Assembly (NCBI RefSeq): GCF_000165425.1
Contig: NW_001799043.1
Location: forward strand, 1 to 64,000
Length of the DNA stretch: 64,000 nucleotides
Reading direction: 5' to 3'
Source: Paramecium tetraurelia
Taxonomy: Eukaryota; Ciliophora; Oligohymenophorea; Peniculida; Parameciidae
The notes under the pieces were generated by a model. The model had not been told where the DNA came from. It did no database searches and saw only the letters and a program-made list of their open reading frames with translations. How positions within the stretch are numbered: position 1 is the first letter of the stretch; every line of letters begins with the position of its first letter. Shown here in pieces: positions 1-11,576 of the stretch. The translations under genes were made by a program, and so were the position numbers.

Positions 1-2559
1 AAAAATGGCTTTTAATGTTAACCTAACTCTCAATAACAATCAATACTCTAATTTTCTTTATAGTATAATCTACTTTAAAATAATTATCATGGATTAAACA
101 TAATTTAAAGTTTTTCGGTTTGTTATTTTCCAGATTCTTTAATTATTTAAGATTATTAATCAAATAGTTTAACTGAATGTAGAGATGGTTATAAATTTTC
201 GCCCAACACAAGATAATGTGTTGAAATGTGTAATTGTAAAGATTTAGTTAGTTTATAAAATAATGATTGTAATAATTGTATATAAAACTGCTCATCAGAA
301 TGTTTAGTATGTATTTTAGATAAATGCTATGCTTGTCTTGAAGGATGGCAGTTGATTGAACATAAATGCTAGCAGATTTGTGGAGATAATTAAGTAGCAT
401 TAACCTCAAATGAATAATGTGACGATGGTAATTATTTTATTGAGGATGGGTGCAATGAATGTTTATTTTAATGTGGACCTTATTGCTAATTTTGCAATAA
501 GGAATTAAATTGTCTCATATGTGAATCAAATTTCAAGCTGGTACATCATTTATGCGCACCAATATGTGGAGATAAAATAGTTATAAGTGGATTAGAGGAA
601 TGTGATGATGGAAATGATATTAAATATGATGGCTGTTTTGAATGTTAATTTTAATGTAATTTTGGCTGTAAAATTTGTGAATCTGGCAAATGTTAAGATG
701 TGTGTAAAGTTGATGAAGAATTTATAAATGGTAAATGTATTCCAATAGTTCTAATTAAAAGTGAAGAAATTGATCCAAATCAATCTGAATGCAAGAATCA
801 TTGCTTAGTTTGCGATGGGGCTAATTGCCTCCGATGTAAACAAGATTATATTTTGGAAAATAACAAGTGTTTCTCATGTGGAAATGGGATTATAACTAAA
901 GATGAAGAATGTGAAGATGGAAACAGGATCAATTCTGATGGATGTTCAAATTAATGTAAAATTGAAGAGGATTGGAATTGCATCGACTCCTTATCATTTT
1001 TAAGTTAATGTTTCCCTATTGCTAAAATTTCGATTGTATTTTTGAATTCAACTTTTAACACACAATATGTGAAATTATCATATAATAATAAAGTTAAATT
1101 GAATTAATAAGATGTCAACTTTTTAGATTTTAATTTTAATTCAATTAACATAGATCCTACTTATTATAACATAAGTATTTTTCCTGTAATCGAAATAGTC
1201 TCAAATGTGACTCGAAATATCAATTATGAATTAAAAATTCAAATTAACTAACAACTCTCATAAAATCCAATTTTGGAAGTTAAGGTCGATCTTATTTTAT
1301 TGGATGAAAACGATTTACTAGTACCACCATCATCATAATAAATTGTATTAATCGCCCCTTTAGTTTTAAATCAAGCATAAATAGAAGCTTCTCAGAATTT
1401 CTAAAAATTTGGTTACAATATTATGCTTGCATTAGGGAGTTTCGCTATTTTTGCATTCCTTCTTGGTTCTCCCTAATAATTTTTAGAAATCTTAGATATA
1501 TTATAATTTTATTCATACTTGAAGTTTATAAATGTAGAATATCCAGAAAATCTTTATATTTATTTTTAATCTTCTGAATTGATATCAGTGGATCCAATTT
1601 TATAATTTTTGGGAATTAAAGATAATTTTGAAGATTAGTTAGGGATTAATATAATTGAAGGTTTTGGGAAGTTTGATCAGTACAAAACTAATGCTGATTT
1701 AATAACTAATATTTATAGTTAATTTATGTAGGTCATTGTATTCTTTTCATTATTGGTGATTCTGAAAATGTATCTAAAGTTTTGCTTAAAATTTTGTTTT
1801 ACTTCATATTTCATGTATTTTATCAGAAAAAGGAAGTCAAAAGCAGTTGAGTGGCTTGCAATAAAACTATATTAATTTAATTACTACATAAAGAATTATT
1901 AAAATTTTGACACTGTAAATTTAATAATAGATTGTTATTATGCTAATGCTTGGGATTTAAATTTCAAGGTTTTATTGTATTTAACCTTTAATAAATAATC
2001 AGGAATTAGAACTTTGGTCTCTTATTTAGTTTGTCTGATATATTTTATAATAGGAATATGTATTGTATTGAGAAATTTTGGAATACCCAATAATAACTTA
2101 GATTTCAAAAAACTAAGAAATTAACAGCATTAGTCAATTATTTTATTAAAAAAGTTTATCTTTGTGTTAATTTTAATTAGAATGCAAGAAAGCTATATAG
2201 CATAATGCATAATGCTCTCTTTTTCTACTTGTGCATATATAGTGTTTTTATTAATTCTTAAAATTGCAAATACTGGCTTAGACTTGATGAATATCTTATG
2301 CGTAGAGGTTCCGGTAATATTATTTACATTAATTAATTTATCTTTTTGTAAAGATTTTAATAATCATTTTACTCCTGATTAAATAATTAGAATGGGTTTT
2401 TTATAAATAGGTTGTTTAATGTTGGGATTATTAGGTCCTTTATTTAATTGTGTTTATCAATTTTATTGTAAACTTAAATCGATCTATAAATTAATCAAAC
2501 CAAAAAAATCTTAATTTAAAGGAGCAATTAGGAATATTATGTTTGAAGTAACGCGTTGA
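1..2559 (+). CDS. Large Cys-rich repeat multi-pass membrane protein (5' end outside window)
   Basis: The frame is open from the first base to TGA at 2557 with no intron, so the start lies upstream. About 330 residues carry repeated Cys-rich units of the form ICGD...EECDDGN...DGC, like the DUF4215/Myxococcus-type Cys-rich repeats common in ciliate surface proteins. A linker follows, then at least six hydrophobic segments from about base 1410 to 2500. The layout suggests an extracellular Cys-rich region joined to a membrane-embedded C-terminal half. The family resembles polycystin-like or furin-repeat ciliate proteins, but I cannot name a function. After the stop, a second membrane-like frame (about 2640-2894) could be a lost or alternative 3' part. 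Coding is certain; function is open. Confidence 0.85.
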
Positions 2560-3829
2560 AATTCGATATTTAATACATTATTTATATCTAATAAATAATT
2601 ATGATTTTAAAAAATTAAAATATTTATGATTTTTCCAATTTCCTTATAGGTATTAAATAAGCCCATAATGTACTATATTGTAGATATCAAATTATAGATA
2701 TATATTTTAGTATTAATAATAATGATATTATCATAATAATACTTTAATTTGAATCTCAAATCTGTCTTTGATTTTAAAATTTATCTTATCATTATTTAAT
2801 GTTAAATTTATTTTAACTACTGTTCTAAGACTGAATAATTAGATATATGCTTAAAAGGAAAGTGTATTTAAAGTATCAAAGATTGAATTAATCAAGAAAT
2901 GATTAAACTTTACATAAATATTATTAAATGTTAGATTTTTTTGTCATTAATAAGTTTAAGAATAAAAACAAGTTTTATTAATGGATAATATTGCATCCAA
3001 ATTAAATAACATAATATAATAGCTGACAAATTCAGCAAAAAAAGTCAATGATTAACTCATCTAAACAAATCTAAATAATACAACTAATTGACAAGTGGAA
3101 GTTGCAAATATGCTGAAAGTTACGATTGAACAATTTGGTTAAAAATGTTAAGTGAAGAAGAAATCATAAATAAGAAGATGGAAAAAATAAAATTCGAATT
3201 ATAATAAGTAATAGACAAAAAGAATTTACAAAAGATTTAGGTAAATCCAAATATATCATTATTTCATAAATTTTAGGTATTGATTAAAAACCACTAAGAG
3301 ATGAAATTGCTTAAGCTCTTTTAACCTTAATAATGAAAGACTATTTAATTGTGATAAAAAAAACTAGAAAAAGGAAAACGGAATAAAACAATTTTGTACT
3401 TAATAAGTCAAAATATGCAAAATTCATCATCATGTATCATTAAAAAACAGGAATTTACATATATGGGTGATAGAAATAATTAATCTTTAGCTCTCTATTA
3501 GAAGTATGGAAAATTTCCCCACTTAAACAAAAGAACAATAAATAAAACCAAAAAATAATCAAACTCAAAACTCAAACACAAAAAATGTCATGAAACAGAT
3601 AGACTTATCTATTAAAAAATTAATTATAGCATCTAAATTTGAAATTAAAGATAGCTTTTATCATTGGCTAGGCGAATTGTAAAACAAAGATGAAAGTAAA
3701 ATATTGAAATCATTGAGCAGTTAATTTTGGATTCGAAGAAGAACTACAAAGAAAACTGAGCAAATAATGAAATTAATTATTAGTGTGTATTATTCTCTGA
3801 ATGGGTTAAATAATACTAATAATAATATA

Positions 3830-3874
<45 letters not shown>

Positions 3875-4797
3875 TTAAGAATTATAAATTTGCTAAATTT
3901 ATTAAATGTATAATATAATGAGTTTTATTTTAGTTATTGACCTAGATCTTTTATTCGGTTTCCTTGATCTTTAGTGTCTCAAAATTTAATTATTTTAATA
4001 TCTTGATCTTAAATCAGAATATTTTCTGCTTCTCGTCGATGATTGTTTATTTGTAAATACTGGAGGCCTTTTAAAAAAGAAAGAGAATCAATAGAAATTG
4101 AAGTAATAGACAGAGCTTATTTAAGAAACCCTAAAAGCTATATATTGCCATGCCAAAAGTGGATGATTCTAATCATAAGAACCATAAGAAGGAAAACATT
4201 TTTTTATTAATTAACTAATATATTTGAAATTATCCTTTAATATAGCTGGAAATGCAAACAACAATAAAAATAAATTAACAGTAAATTAGAGTACTTTGAT
4301 TCTTAAAAATAATAATCAGAAGTAATTTTTTGATTTATTAAATAATCTCCTAAAAAACAAATAATATTTTTAGAATATTTTTTCTTTATTCTGAGATAGT
4401 CAATCAATTTTGAAGAAACATAACTTGTTAATTATATTACCTGAAAGACAAAATAATCTCCTTTTCTAGTGATAAAAATAATTTAAAAAAATGTCTATTA
4501 AAATTTTAATTATTTCATACAATCAAACATCTCAAATAAGGATCAGATATAGAGGGAAAATACAAACTATTAAGTTATAATTTTGATAAAAATCATGAGA
4601 TTCTGATATATTCACAATACATATTGGGGATTATGAAATATGAATTTATATTTAGCTAGAATCCAATAAATATTTACTGGTTGGAGCAATTAAAGTATTA
4701 AATATCTTGTGAATTATAAAAATATTTTAAATGTATAATGATAATATTTTTAAGTTAACATTATTAATAAATATATTTAACTTTTCAAATATTTACT
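2560..4797. other. Long gene-poor stretch with degraded reading frames
   Basis: About 2.2 kb without a convincing intact gene. A plus frame at 2640-2894 reads as a short hydrophobic protein. Another begins with ATG at 2981 and stops after 36 codons at 3089. A third, from the ATG at 3590, runs about 115 codons into an Asn run encoded by AAT repeats. Between them are frames that stay protein-like only if frameshifts or stops are ignored. I read this as one or more decayed genes, or DNA with chance open frames: with a single stop codon, frames of 60-80 codons are expected by chance here. No RNA gene was recognised. Confidence 0.45.
3809..3873. repeat. AAT trinucleotide microsatellite
   Basis: About twenty near-perfect AAT units, interrupted once by ATA. 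It lies inside the doubtful frame that starts at 3590, where it would encode an Asn run. It may simply be a non-coding simple repeat. Confidence 0.9.
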
Positions 4798-7700
4798 ATG
4801 TCTTATCGTGTTAACAATGCGGAAATAGAGGGACAACATCCACTTCTCAAAGTTACTCCGGTCAGATTCCTTAGAATCAGACTTGTTTTGACTGTAATTG
4901 TTTATAACTGAATTTAGATTATTATTTCAATAATGACAGGCTTTATGTTTGCATTAGCATTGAGATGGAGTAAGAAATTGTATAACTGGTTTCTATTTAC
5001 TCCTTGTAATGTCGAAGAAACTGGAACACATTATCGAGTAGATACATAGAATGGTCAACAATTTACATTAGAAAAGCAGTAGATGAATGGCATTTATTAC
5101 TTTACATTCAGGTAGTATGGCTTTTGAATTTAGACTTCTTAAATATGCATTTGATCCGAAATCTCAGAGTTATCAACCAATTGAATTTGAAACTGATGGC
5201 AGGATAATCAAAGATATAGTAGCAAATCGTAATGTTTTAACTCAAAATTAAGAAATATAATATTATGGGAAATGCCAACTCTAAATTCCCATTTAGCCCC
5301 TAGCAGAGTTTTTATTCGAGCACTTAACGGGCCCATTTAATATTCTCCAATATTTTGCTGTTGCTGTATGGTTTGCTCAAAATTCAATAACATTTCCAAT
5401 TTTAATATTGGCATTCACTGCAATTGCAGTTATAGTCAATTATATCCTTTATAGAAGATCAAGGAGTCTCTTATAGAAATTAGCTAATATCCATCAGAAT
5501 GTAATTTTGAAGAGTGACACTTTAAGAACTGTCAATGGGTCTGAATTGCTACCAGGAGATTACATAATATTATAGGAAGGATAATAATTGAACTGCGATT
5601 GTGCTATTCTTTAAGGAGATGTCATGGTAAATGAGGCAACATTGACAGGAGAAAATGTTCCAATACCAAAGACAGCCTTGCCTGATCATTCAGTCAAATT
5701 CAATTTTGAATCATTAAATCAACATTGTCTATTCGAAGGAACTAGTATAGTGAAAGTGAATTCAACAACTGAGAATGTGGCAATAGTGCTTAGAACTGGA
5801 TTTAGTTCTTTGAGGGGTTAATATTTTAGAAATGTGCTATTCCCAGCACCTCCTTCATAAAGATTTTATATCCAAGCTGCTAAGTTTATTTTATCATTTG
5901 CAACAATAATAGCTATAGTCTATGGTTTTATGTTAATAAAATATATCCCAATGGAATTTAAAACAAGTCTATTAGTATTAAGATTCCTTGATAATATTGT
6001 TTGGTCGATACCTCCATCAATGCCTATCTTTTTCAATATTTGTAAGACAGCTAGTTTAGTTCGACTGAGTTCAATTGGCATTAATGGTAGTAATGCAGAT
6101 AAGATTGAGTCTGCCGGACGTATTGATACTTGTTGTTTTGATAAAACAGGAACGCTTACTACTCTAGGACTGAAAGCAATCAAAGTTTGGACTCATGATC
6201 AATCATTAGTAATTTTATATATTGATATTTAATAGGAATAAATTGCTAATTATATTTTAGCATGTTGTCATCATCTTCTTTTAATTAATGGAGAGTTGCA
6301 AGGTGATCCTTTGGAAATAGAAATGCTGAGCTTTATTGGTTGGAAGATTAATTTTGAAGGCAAATCATTCTTTTCAGTTAAAAAAGATTAATAAGAATTT
6401 GAAATCATTAAGATCTTTGACTTTAGTTCAGCAAGGTAAATGATGAGTGTCATAGCAACGGATGGATCTAATTTCTATTTATTTTCTAAAGGATCTCCTG
6501 AAATGATTAATCAGTAATCTCAAGACAAAAAGTAAGTAGTTTTAGATGAAGTGAAAAAATACGCATCAAATGGATTCAGAGTCTTGGGATTGGGTTATCG
6601 CAAATTAAGTAAAAATCAATTGGATCTACAAAGAGAAGAATTGGAAACATAATTGAATATTGTTGGAATGTTTGTTTTAGAAAATCCACTCAAAGATGAT
6701 ACTCCTTAAGTAATCTAAACTTTAAGAAACAGTGGATTGGATATCAAAGTGATTTCAGGTGATAGTCCTTTAACTACTATTTATTGTGCTAAAATATCTG
6801 GAATCATTGATTTAAACTCTGAGGTCGTGATTTTAGATTATAATTCATCCAAAAGATAAATAGTAATCTTTGATAATGATACTCAAACTAATTATGATGA
6901 GAATGTCATTGAGAACTAAAATATCATCGAAGAAATTATTAGAAATCCTAAAATGACAGCATTAACTGGGAAATTCTTGGAATTTATATCTAAATTTTTA
7001 ACTGTTGTCAATCCAAATAGAGATACGAGTTTAAGTATGACATAAAATAATTCATCAAATCAAATCTTCACAGAAAATAATGTTATTGAATTTGATGATA
7101 TAAGAATGAAAGAAACTACAATGAAATTAATCTCTAAGACTAGAGTTTTTGCAAGACAAAAGCCTGAACAAAAAAAATAAATTGTAGCTATGCTCTAAGA
7201 AATGGGAAGATAGGTCATGATGACCGGAGATGGTGCTAATGATTGTGTACAATAATTATTTTTTTATCAAATAGTCTGCTATAGCTTAGGCGCAAGTTGG
7301 AATCTCATTTAGTGAATCTGATGCTTCTTATACGGCACCATTTAGTTCGAAATCTACCTCATTAAAATGTTGTGTTTAAGTTTTAGCTTAAGGAAAAGCA
7401 GCCATAATGACTATCATTGAAGTTTTCTAATATCAACTTAGTGTTAATGGAATTAAATTTGCTGCTGTCACCATTATGTTTTTAGAAGTATAAAATTTTT
7501 GTAAGTTTTAATCTTTATTGTTATAGCTGAATTTTAAACCGTTTACGTTGGATTCATCTCTAATATTCCCTTGTTGATATTCCTTTGCATTTCTTCCCCT
7601 ACTACTGAATTAGCAGAATATATACCATTAGATGATCAATTCTCTTATTAAAATCAAATTCAAATCTATACAAACATTTTCTTTGCAGTTTTAGGGTAAC

Positions 7701-8168
7701 ATACTAAATTATACAATTTAGCCTATGTATTAATTATGGCATCCTCACTACAACAGATAGATTCTTTGAATATTCTAAACCTATTGAAAAATTTTAAAGA
7801 GAAGGATACTTAAATTCAATCATGTTTCTAAGCTTAATGTATTACTTCATGTCTTTTGGAGTATCTATATACGTATCAAATCCTTTTAAAGTCAAATACT
7901 ATAAAAACATCTTACTAACATTATGGACCACCCTTGGTTTTGTTGTTGCTATTGTATCCTTTATATTCCCTCAAAGAGCTACTTGGTGTGATGTAATCAA
8001 TATTAAAGAGGATACGTAAAAATTTATAATAATTGTTAATTTAGTTTCTAAGGATTCAATTGGGTTGTTTTAACAGTTGTCATTGTCACATCTTTTTTTG
8101 GATTCTTTTTCCAAGCTCTTCTTTAAAGATATATACCATCAATGTATAAAATAACACATAAATCATGA
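4798..8168 (+). CDS. P5-type (ATP13A-like) transport P-type ATPase
   Basis: The spliced product is 1071 aa. Six short introns restore the frame: 4894-4917, 5112-5133, 7247-7274, 7501-7526, 7696-7721 and 8016-8044. Visible P-type ATPase motifs are TGEN (actuator), CFDKTGT with phosphorylated Asp at about residue 433, and TGDGAND at the end of the P domain. The P5 hallmark in M4, normally PP[AE]LP, reads PPSMP. The N-terminus has the P5B hydrophobic hairpin, and the protein ends in several membrane segments. P5B pumps reside in endolysosomal membranes and some export polyamines; P5A enzymes act in the ER on membrane helices. Family assignment is firm. The subtype (P5B favoured) and the substrate are inference. 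Confidence 0.93.
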
Positions 8169-8186
8169 ACAATCATTTTATAACAA

Positions 8187-9764
8187 ATGTTACAACCATA
8201 TATTATTTCAAATTACTAAAGTTATGAAAATGGTAACTTCTCATTCTAGATAATAATTTTATCATTATCGTCAGCTTATGAGTTTGGGTACTTAAAATTT
8301 ATAATTAATTATAAATCCGTTTTATTAATTTTATTAAAATGCTTATTTTGTTGTTATTAGTAGGAACTCTTAGCCAAAGCACTTAGTATTTATGACTAAA
8401 AATTATTAGAGCTTTTTAGTTACATAACGGTTGATGATGCCTTATCTGATCTGTTAAAAACATAACCAAAAGGATATAAACCATGGCATCCATCATTGAA
8501 TGTGAGATTACGTGTATAAGAGGAAGAAAGAACTTAAGAATTTTATTCATTTGTATAATAGCAAATCAAAATCAAATAAAGAGGAATCAACACATAGCAT
8601 CCCATGCAACTTGTGTAGGTTTAAGGTCCAGAATTTTTTGAGAACTTGGTTTGCAAATGCAGTTTTTCACCTGCAGAAGCAGCTTAAGAAGAGGAAGAAG
8701 GAGGAGAAGGAGGAGGTGAAGAAGCAGAAGGTGGAGCATGTGAAGCTGAAGGCAGTGGAGAAGGCGGTGAAGGAGAAGGGGAAGGAGAGGAAGTTGAATT
8801 TATTGTCAAAAAGACAAAGGCTCATGGGAAAGACTTCAGTTTTCTATAGGTAGGAACTTAAAGTAATTTAAATTAATATATACCTCAAACCTAACAAGTT
8901 GATTAATTATCATAGTACGATTAAAGACTACAAGCTCAAGAACTTTTGATCAAGCAATTCATGGAAAAATAAAATTAGTTGACTTAACAAATATCCATGT
9001 TGCAGCAGGGTTAAGGAGTATTTGTACCATCTCTTTTTCCATAAGTTGTAGATCCTAATTTTCTGACTCCTCAATAATAGGCACAACTGGTTTACATGAT
9101 GTAGCTGCAATAGTAATAACAATAAATCCAATAACAACTACTTTAATAGTAAATGTTGAATCCATTATCATTCTAATCTAGTCCAACTATCGTAAAGAAT
9201 GATAATGCCTAAACATAATAGTTTCAGGTTCCATTTTAATAGACACTTGCTTATACTCAGCCAATCACATAACCTATAATAAACCCTTAAATATTACTTT
9301 AACAATAAATCCTCTAATAATAGTAATTGAATTAGCAATAAATTCCTTAATAATTAAATCAATAGTAACTTCTTTAGCAATAGTAGTAATTATTAAATTA
9401 GCAATAAATACCGTAAGCTTAGCCTTAACAAATGGGATAATCCTAAATTCATTAATAGATACCTTAATTTTAATAATAATAAATTCCTTCGACACTTACT
9501 TAGAGCTAATAGTAATTTTAAGGTATTCCGCAATAGTCAGTGTAGCAATAGATTCCTTAACAAGTTCAATTTTAAAATATACAATAATAAACTTATTAAT
9601 AGATTCCTTAATAATAAGTTCAGCAATAAATTCCATAACTTTAATAATAAGTGCAATAATAATAAAATGGATTCTTGTAATAACCATAATAATAATAATA
9701 ACCTGTTCCTTAATTCGATTAATTGGTATTTAATATTATTTAATATAGTTGGCTCAATAAATGA
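8187..9764 (+). CDS. Gln-rich protein with an acidic Glu/Gly run
   Basis: One frame stays open from ATG 8187 to TGA 9762, about 525 codons. The first 55 codons are AT-rich and start only 18 bases after the ATPase stop, so the true start may lie later, or in a first exon I did not find. Residues about 65-140 look globular. Residues about 165-210 are almost all Glu and Gly. The second half, from about residue 245, is a poly-Gln tract with recurring QQIPQ units, written mainly with TAA and TAG. No catalytic motif is seen. Such tracts suggest a scaffold or condensate-forming protein, which is inference only. Confidence 0.65.
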
Positions 9765-9919
9765 CCTAACCATTAATGCAGCCTTAATTTTTACAAAAAC
9801 AACCATAAATCATAGGAGGAAGATGATATATAAAGATAAATTGATAGTACATAAATATAAGATATATATAATTTATTCTTAATACAAAATTACAAGATCA
9901 TTAGTTTATTTAAATTAAC

Positions 9920-10351
9920 ATGTTCTAAGATATAATGAAGATGAACAAAAATTCTTATTTTAATTTACAAAAGCTCAAAGGATTACACTTAAATAGCAAT
10001 TTACTGCAATTTTTGTTTTTTGGCTAAGGAGCTATGAGCTTAAGGAATTTTTTCAGAATTAATTCTTTTTCAAATTAATCATCTCAATTACTTGAATAAT
10101 TTCTTTTATATGAAAGAAAAATTAAGGAAGCTCTGCCCAACGATTTATCTTTGATAATTCCAGTCAGGTATATTTGTAAGTTCAAAATCATTAGATTTTG
10201 GAAATAACATTAATTATCATTTAAGAACTTTATTTATTTCTCAATTGCTATGAGTGCACTTAATTGCAGAAGGAAAACTATCCGTATTCCAAATAGAAAT
10301 CTTAATATAAAGGTATATAGATATCTGATTCATCATGTAATATGTTCTTGA
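9920..10351 (+). CDS. Small hypothetical protein, doubtful
   Basis: ATG 9920 opens a frame of 82 codons. A GTA...TAG intron at 10168-10194 (27 nt) then continues it to TGA at 10349, giving about 134 aa. The segment around SQLLEQFLLYERKIKEALP looks protein-like, and the splice keeps frame. I recognise no domain, and open frames of this size arise by chance with one stop codon. It sits between the Gln-rich gene and the U1 snRNA. Confidence 0.35.
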
Positions 10352-10735
10352 ATTATCAATTCTTTTAAAATTTACTCTCATTAATTATTAATTTGTTCTC
10401 ATCTATTCTTATCATAATATCATAATGCTCTTTTATATAAACAGAGTTAATTCTATTTAATTATTGATATTCGCATATAACATTGTTAATTTATTCCAAG
10501 CTAATTTTATTGAATGTCTTTCTTTTGAATCATTCTTTTAATAGCAACGAATAATGGTTTTAATCTATCATATTAGTGTCTTTTCTTAATTTGACAATTT
10601 AATAATATTAATAAACAAATAAATTTATTACACAATTATAATTATTCAAGTTAAATTAAATCAATTTATCTTAATAAACCCATAATATTTTATTTTTAAT
10701 AAAGTTATATAAGACAATTTTTTTATATCCAAATT
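10352..10735. other. Intergenic, upstream of U1 snRNA
   Basis: AT-rich, with no coding signal seen. It should contain the snRNA promoter elements, but I could not point to a specific one. Confidence 0.5.
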
Positions 10736-10890
10736 TCACTTACCTGGCGAGCACTGCTGATGATCATGTAGATCAGTAGTGTGGGGTTAAGCTGGCCATC
10801 GCACAACCGGCGTCAGTGAGGCCCCAAAACTTTCCGTTTGGAAAGGCTTTATCGCTCAATTTCTGCTAGTGAGGGGAAACCCTCGCACCT
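10736..10890 (+). ncRNA. U1 spliceosomal snRNA
   Basis: A GC-rich island in AT-rich DNA that matches U1 feature by feature. The 5' end carries ACTTACCTG (10738-10746), complementary to 5' splice sites. Stem-loop I pairs 10752-10761 with 10772-10781 around the loop GATCATGTAG, the U1-70K binding type. Stem-loop II has a loop containing ATCGCAC, the U1A-type loop. Stem-loop III pairs CTTTCC with GGAAAG (10830-10845). The Sm site AATTTCTG (10858-10865) precedes a terminal hairpin with a GAAA loop. The exact 5' and 3' ends are estimates within a few bases. It is the RNA that recognises the tiny GTA introns of the surrounding genes. Confidence 0.95.
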
Positions 10891-11288
10891 TATTTCATTA
10901 AATTAAACAAACGAAATAACATATTATTATATAGATATTATTTACTTTGAGTTCTTTTTGTTTTTGATCAAATATTGGATACTAATGATTATTATGTAAT
11001 TACTGTGATAAAAGAAGGTTACAAAGAGTAGTCTATGTGAAAATAATAAATAATATGATTGTTCCTTGGATGTTATACTGAGAACTTGATGTTACTAGCT
11101 CAATAAATGAATTCATAATTAACTGTTAAATGAAAATGGAAAATTTAAATTTGACTAAAGTATAGGTTTTATTGAGTGAATTAATAAAAACAAATAGCAC
11201 TGGTATTTATGATCAAATATTAAAATTAATACATTAAGAGATTCGAGCAGATTCAGCTTTAATATTAAATTTAAAAATAGTAAATTAG
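10891..11288. other. Intergenic, downstream of U1 snRNA
   Basis: AT-rich DNA without a gene that I can support. It presumably holds the snRNA 3' end signal and the promoter of the small gene at 11289. Confidence 0.5.
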
Positions 11289-11525
11289 ATGGGCTGTTGC
11301 TAATAAAAATAACCTAATCCCAAATTAGTGAAAACTCGATACTCAGCAAATGCAAATACATGTAACTCAGTGTGTATATGACATTTAGAAGCGTCATAGA
11401 AAAGACAAAGTTTGGAAGTCTATGATCCAATAATAGGGAAAATGGTTTAGGTGCCAATTCTAGTACCTGCCTACAAAAGTAGTATATTGAAGAGGAGAAG
11501 CACACAAATGACTATAGGATAATGA
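11289..11525 (+). CDS. Small MGCC protein, probably lipid-anchored
   Basis: ATG 11289, one 27-nt intron (11362-11388), TGA at 11523, giving about 69 aa. The protein starts MGCC, the pattern for N-myristoylation at Gly2 plus palmitoylation at Cys3/Cys4, so it probably sits on the inner face of a membrane. The rest is basic and polar (VYDPIIGKMVQVPILVPAY, then a Lys/Arg-rich end). No domain is recognised. It is followed by about 50 bases of AT-rich spacer before the phosphodiesterase gene. Confidence 0.6.
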
Positions 11526-11576
11526 ATCCAAATAGATTTGATATTATTTATATATATAATATTGTATTAGAAATTA

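Noticed and set aside
8688-8790. GAAGGA purine-rich run as a possible regulatory or triplex element
   Set aside because: It translates in frame as the Glu/Gly-rich segment of the Gln-rich protein, which explains it.
9260-9700. Trinucleotide-rich block as a non-coding satellite or CRISPR-like array
   Set aside because: Units vary in length and sequence and read in frame as poly-Gln with IPQ; a CRISPR array is not expected in a eukaryote.
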